A model generated the notes under the pieces. It had not been told where the DNA came from, searched no databases, and worked only from the letters and a program-made list of their open reading frames with translations. Below, piece after piece: positions 61,653 to 64,000 of a DNA stretch of 64,000 bases. A program made the translations under genes and the position numbers. The first letter of the stretch is position 1; each line of letters starts with the position of its first letter. The DNA lies in the NCBI RefSeq assembly GCF_014284175.1, contig NZ_JACOGA010000013.1:88722-152721 (forward strand). The letters run 5' to 3'. This DNA comes from Affinundibacterium flavidum (GTDB lineage: Bacteria; Pseudomonadota; Gammaproteobacteria; Burkholderiales; Burkholderiaceae_D).

Positions 61653-64000
61653 ATGGCAAATTCGACAAATATTATTGGCAAAGTAGTTGCACTTCAAGGT
61701 CAAGCTATCATTAAGTCTCCTGATGGCAAGCAACATCAATTGAAAGTCGGCGATGTCGTCTATGAAAAGGACGTGATTATCGCAGCGCCCGGTGCGCAGG
61801 TTGAACTGGCTTTTGATTCCGGTCATAACTATCTGGTTCGCCAAAATGAAACGGTCACGCTCGACTCCACTGTCTTTGCGCCAGGTCAATCTGAAATCGC
61901 TAGCGCTGCACTTCTGCCGGCGGACGCATCCCCGCAAAGCGTTACCAACGCCGTCATAGGCGAAAATAGTCTCGATAAATTGCTCGAAGAAACTGCCGCT
62001 GGTTTAGGTGGTGGCGATGTCGGTGATGGTAATGGTTTTGTCCGCGTTGAACGTATCGCCGAAAATGTGACGCCGATTTCCGCGAATACCGAGGTGAATA
62101 CCGAAGCTCATACGCTGGCGCCAACGCCAGCCAACTCTGCACAACAAACTGGCTCTACAGAAGTACTCTCAGTCACCGCCGCATCTGGCCGTGAAGGTGG
62201 TACGCAAGAGTTTGTGGTGAGTTTGAGTGGCAATAATTTAGCGCCTGCAGCTCTTAACTTAAGTCTGTTGTCTGGTTCTGCCGTCGTCGGTACTGATATT
62301 TCTACGCAGTTGGTCTCGGTCGATGGTGGACAAACATTTACACCGTTGAGCGATAGTGTTTTGGTTCCTGCTGGCGTGACTAGTGTGATTGTTCGTGTTG
62401 TTGCAGTGAATGATGGGGTGATTGAAGGGACTGAGTCCTTCTCTTTATCTGCCAGCACATCGACAAATACTTCCAATGTCATAGCGCAAGGTACGATTTT
62501 GGATGGTGCTGTGCCGTCAATTAGTATTAACGGCCCTGTTAGTGTCAATGAAGCTGCTGGTACGGTTAGCTTTACAGTTGTTTTAAGCGAAGCTAGTCCC
62601 GCTTCTGTTCTCGTGAATTTTGATACTGCCAACGGTTCTGCTGTTGCTGGTAGTGACTTTACTGCGACTAGTGGCAGTGTGACATTCGCACCTGGAGAAA
62701 CCAGTAAAACGATTACGGTGAGTATTGCTAATGATCGTATATTCGAAGGTAGTGAAATTTTTCAGGTGAATTTATCAACGCCGACTAATGCTACTTTGGG
62801 TACTAGCAGTGCCTCTATCGCGATTCGTGATGACGGCACTGGGACTGGTGGCGTCGATGACGACCGATTGGTTGTGGCCAGTGTTTCCAGTGCTAGTGCT
62901 GGCGAAGGTCAGAGCCTGGTTTTCACTGTTAATTTAAGTGGTGTCAGTACTTCTGCAACGCCAGTTGCGGTTGCTTTTTCTTCAAACACTGCAACACTGG
63001 GAACAGATACCGGAGCGCAAGAATTTTCTATTGATAGCGGTGTGACTTGGACGACTCTTGGTGCCAATGTGAGTGTGCCAGCGGGAGTTAGTACATTTCT
63101 GGTGCGTGTAGCGACTACTACTGATGGTCTATTAGAGGGCAATGAGACGATCAATTTGTCGGCAAGCACTCCACAAAATGCTAGTCCGGTTGTCGGGCTC
63201 GGCACTATTGTTGATGCTGCAGTTCCGACGGTGAGTATTAGTGGCCCGGCTGAAGTGAATGAATCCAATGGCACCGTCACTTATACGATCACGCTGAGTA
63301 CTGCCAGTGTTGCGCCAATTAGCGTCAACTATGGCACTGCAAACGGTACTGCAATATCTGGCACGGATTTCCTCGCATCCAATGGAAGTGTCAGTTTTGC
63401 GCCAGGTGAAACGAGCAAAACAGTGACTGTCGCGATTAATAGTGACAGTGTTTTTGAAGGTCGTGAGAATTTCCAAATTAATCTTTCATCCCCGACAAAT
63501 GCAACTTTGGGTAGTAGTAGTGTAACGACAGTTATTCAAGATCAAGCTTTAACTGTGGTCGGCGTTTCTAGTCCTACGGCTGGTGAAGGTGAGAGCTTGG
63601 TTTTCACTGTGAGTTTAAGCGGCACCAGCACAACAGCGACAACAGTCAATGTCACCCCATCTTCTGGTTCTGCAGTACTAGGAACCGATACGGGCGTACA
63701 ACAAGTTTCCACCGATGGCGGTGTGACCTGGAATACTTTAGGCAGCAGCGTAGTCGTACCAGCGGGAGCCAATGGCTTCCAGGTGCGTATCGCCACCACC
63801 AATGACGGCGTGGTGGAAGGATCTGAAACGATCACTTTATCGGCAGCGACAGCACAAAATAGTGCAGCGATAGTCGGCACAGGCACGATCACGGACGGCG
63901 CAGTACCAACGATTAGTATTAGCGGTCCAGGCGACGTCAATGAAGCAGCTGGAACGGTGACGTATACCGTGACCTTAAGCAGCGCCAATGCAGCACCGGT
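61653..64000 (+). CDS. LapA-like giant adhesin with retention module (5' part; runs off the window)
   Basis: The frame is open from ATG 61653 to the window end (782 codons). Residues 1-about 130 form a retention module (IIGKVVALQGQAIIKSPDG, GAQVELAFDSG) ending in the LapG-type cleavage motif TAAG (residues 114-117) in LLEETAAGLGGGD. A short linker leads to alternating modules of two kinds: type A (starts near 62160, 62862, 63546; AGEGESLVFTVSLSG, VEGSETITLSA) and Calx-beta type B (starts 62511, 63222, 63903; ISISGPGDVNEAAGTVTYT, SFAPGETSKTVTV). Such proteins are held in the outer membrane by the retention module and freed by a periplasmic protease. The C-terminal secretion signal lies beyond the window. 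Confidence 0.93.
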   Translation, partial: MANSTNIIGKVVALQGQAIIKSPDGKQHQLKVGDVVYEKDVIIAAPGAQVELAFDSGHNYLVRQNETVTLDSTVFAPGQSEIASAALLPADASPQSVTNAVIGENSLDKLLEETAAGLGGGDVGDGNGFVRVERIAENVTPISANTEVNTEAHTLAPTPANSAQQTGSTEVLSVTAASGREGGTQEFVVSLSGNNLAPAALNLSLLSGSAVVGTDISTQLVSVDGGQTFTPLSDSVLVPAGVTSVIVRVVAVNDGVIEGTESFSLSASTSTNTSNVIAQGTILDGAVPSISINGPVSVNEAAGTVSFTVVLSEASPASVLVNFDTANGSAVAGSDFTATSGSVTFAPGETSKTITVSIANDRIFEGSEIFQVNLSTPTNATLGTSSASIAIRDDGTGTGGVDDDRLVVASVSSASAGEGQSLVFTVNLSGVSTSATPVAVAFSSNTATLGTDTGAQEFSIDSGVTWTTLGANVSVPAGVSTFLVRVATTTDGLLEGNETINLSASTPQNASPVVGLGTIVDAAVPTVSISGPAEVNESNGTVTYTITLSTASVAPISVNYGTANGTAISGTDFLASNGSVSFAPGETSKTVTVAINSDSVFEGRENFQINLSSPTNATLGSSSVTTVIQDQALTVVGVSSPTAGEGESLVFTVSLSGTSTTATTVNVTPSSGSAVLGTDTGVQQVSTDGGVTWNTLGSSVVVPAGANGFQVRIATTNDGVVEGSETITLSAATAQNSAAIVGTGTITDGAVPTISISGPGDVNEAAGTVTYTVTLSSANAAP

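Noticed and set aside
62108..63988. Long minus-strand reading frames opposite the adhesin repeats
   Set aside because: They recur at the same offset in each repeat and mirror the Calx-beta codons on the plus strand; the plus-strand frame has a start, ribosome-binding site and clear domains.
1..64000. tRNA, rRNA, riboswitch or origin
   Set aside because: I saw no cloverleaf, ribosomal RNA, known aptamer or DnaA-box cluster in the intergenic spaces; an automated covariance search would be needed to exclude small ones.

Overview
The window reads as chromosomal DNA of a betaproteobacterium, most likely Burkholderiales/Oxalobacteraceae and perhaps Undibacterium-like. This rests on moderate, AT-leaning base composition, the order tlpA-aroQ-accB-accC and prmA-DUF3426, the mpl-yqiA-ubiC and tonB-like-aroE-mtgA-corA runs, and the protein sequences themselves. 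The species is an inference. I saw no rRNA, tRNA, CRISPR array, phage or complete insertion sequence. The mobile-looking DNA consists of small palindromic non-coding elements.

Layout. 1-5 kb: a DUF3570 outer-membrane-type protein and an ApbE flavin transferase, then a DUF4214/Ig-like protein behind a 9-bp tandem repeat, a DUF2189 membrane protein, and a 268-bp MITE-like element with perfect 17-bp inverted ends. 5-20 kb: a tricorn-type protease, an amino-acid-type binding protein, the operon M48 protease-pterin dehydratase-rsgA, orn, an FKBP isomerase, EI24 and CinA-type proteins, an orphan TAXI binding protein, a small porin-like barrel and an M14 carboxypeptidase. 20-26 kb: a giant propeller sensor kinase and small secreted proteins.

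26-40 kb is an N-acetylglucosamine/chitin-derived sugar regulon: a DUF6445 oxygenase-like protein, a TonB-dependent receptor, GlcNAc kinase, GntR/UTRA repressor, nagA, SIS-type deaminase, GH3 hexosaminidase, AmpG-like permease and NagX-like acyltransferase. The receptor and kinase promoters share the same layout: a direct-repeat operator (GGTATT twice, 11 bp apart on the minus strand), then TTGACA-N17-TAAAGT. Related operator copies lie before the permease and acyltransferase genes. Together the genes take the sugar across both membranes, phosphorylate, deacetylate and deaminate it to fructose-6-phosphate.

40-57 kb: a degenerate HD-GYP protein beside a two-receiver regulator, then housekeeping operons on both strands (prmA-DUF3426; hypothetical-tlpA-aroQ-accB-accC; mpl-yqiA-ubiC-RNase II-like-tonB-like-aroE-mtgA-corA). 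57-64 kb: a type I secretion/adhesin locus with an ABC exporter, HlyD-type adaptor, LuxR-type regulator with a pseudo-receiver, and the first 782 codons of a LapA-like adhesin with an N-terminal retention module, a TAAG cleavage motif and alternating repeat modules. The adhesin runs off the window end.

Recurrent features are short (9-15 bp) tandem duplications in intergenic DNA and near the N-termini of several genes, plus three unrelated palindromic intergenic elements.
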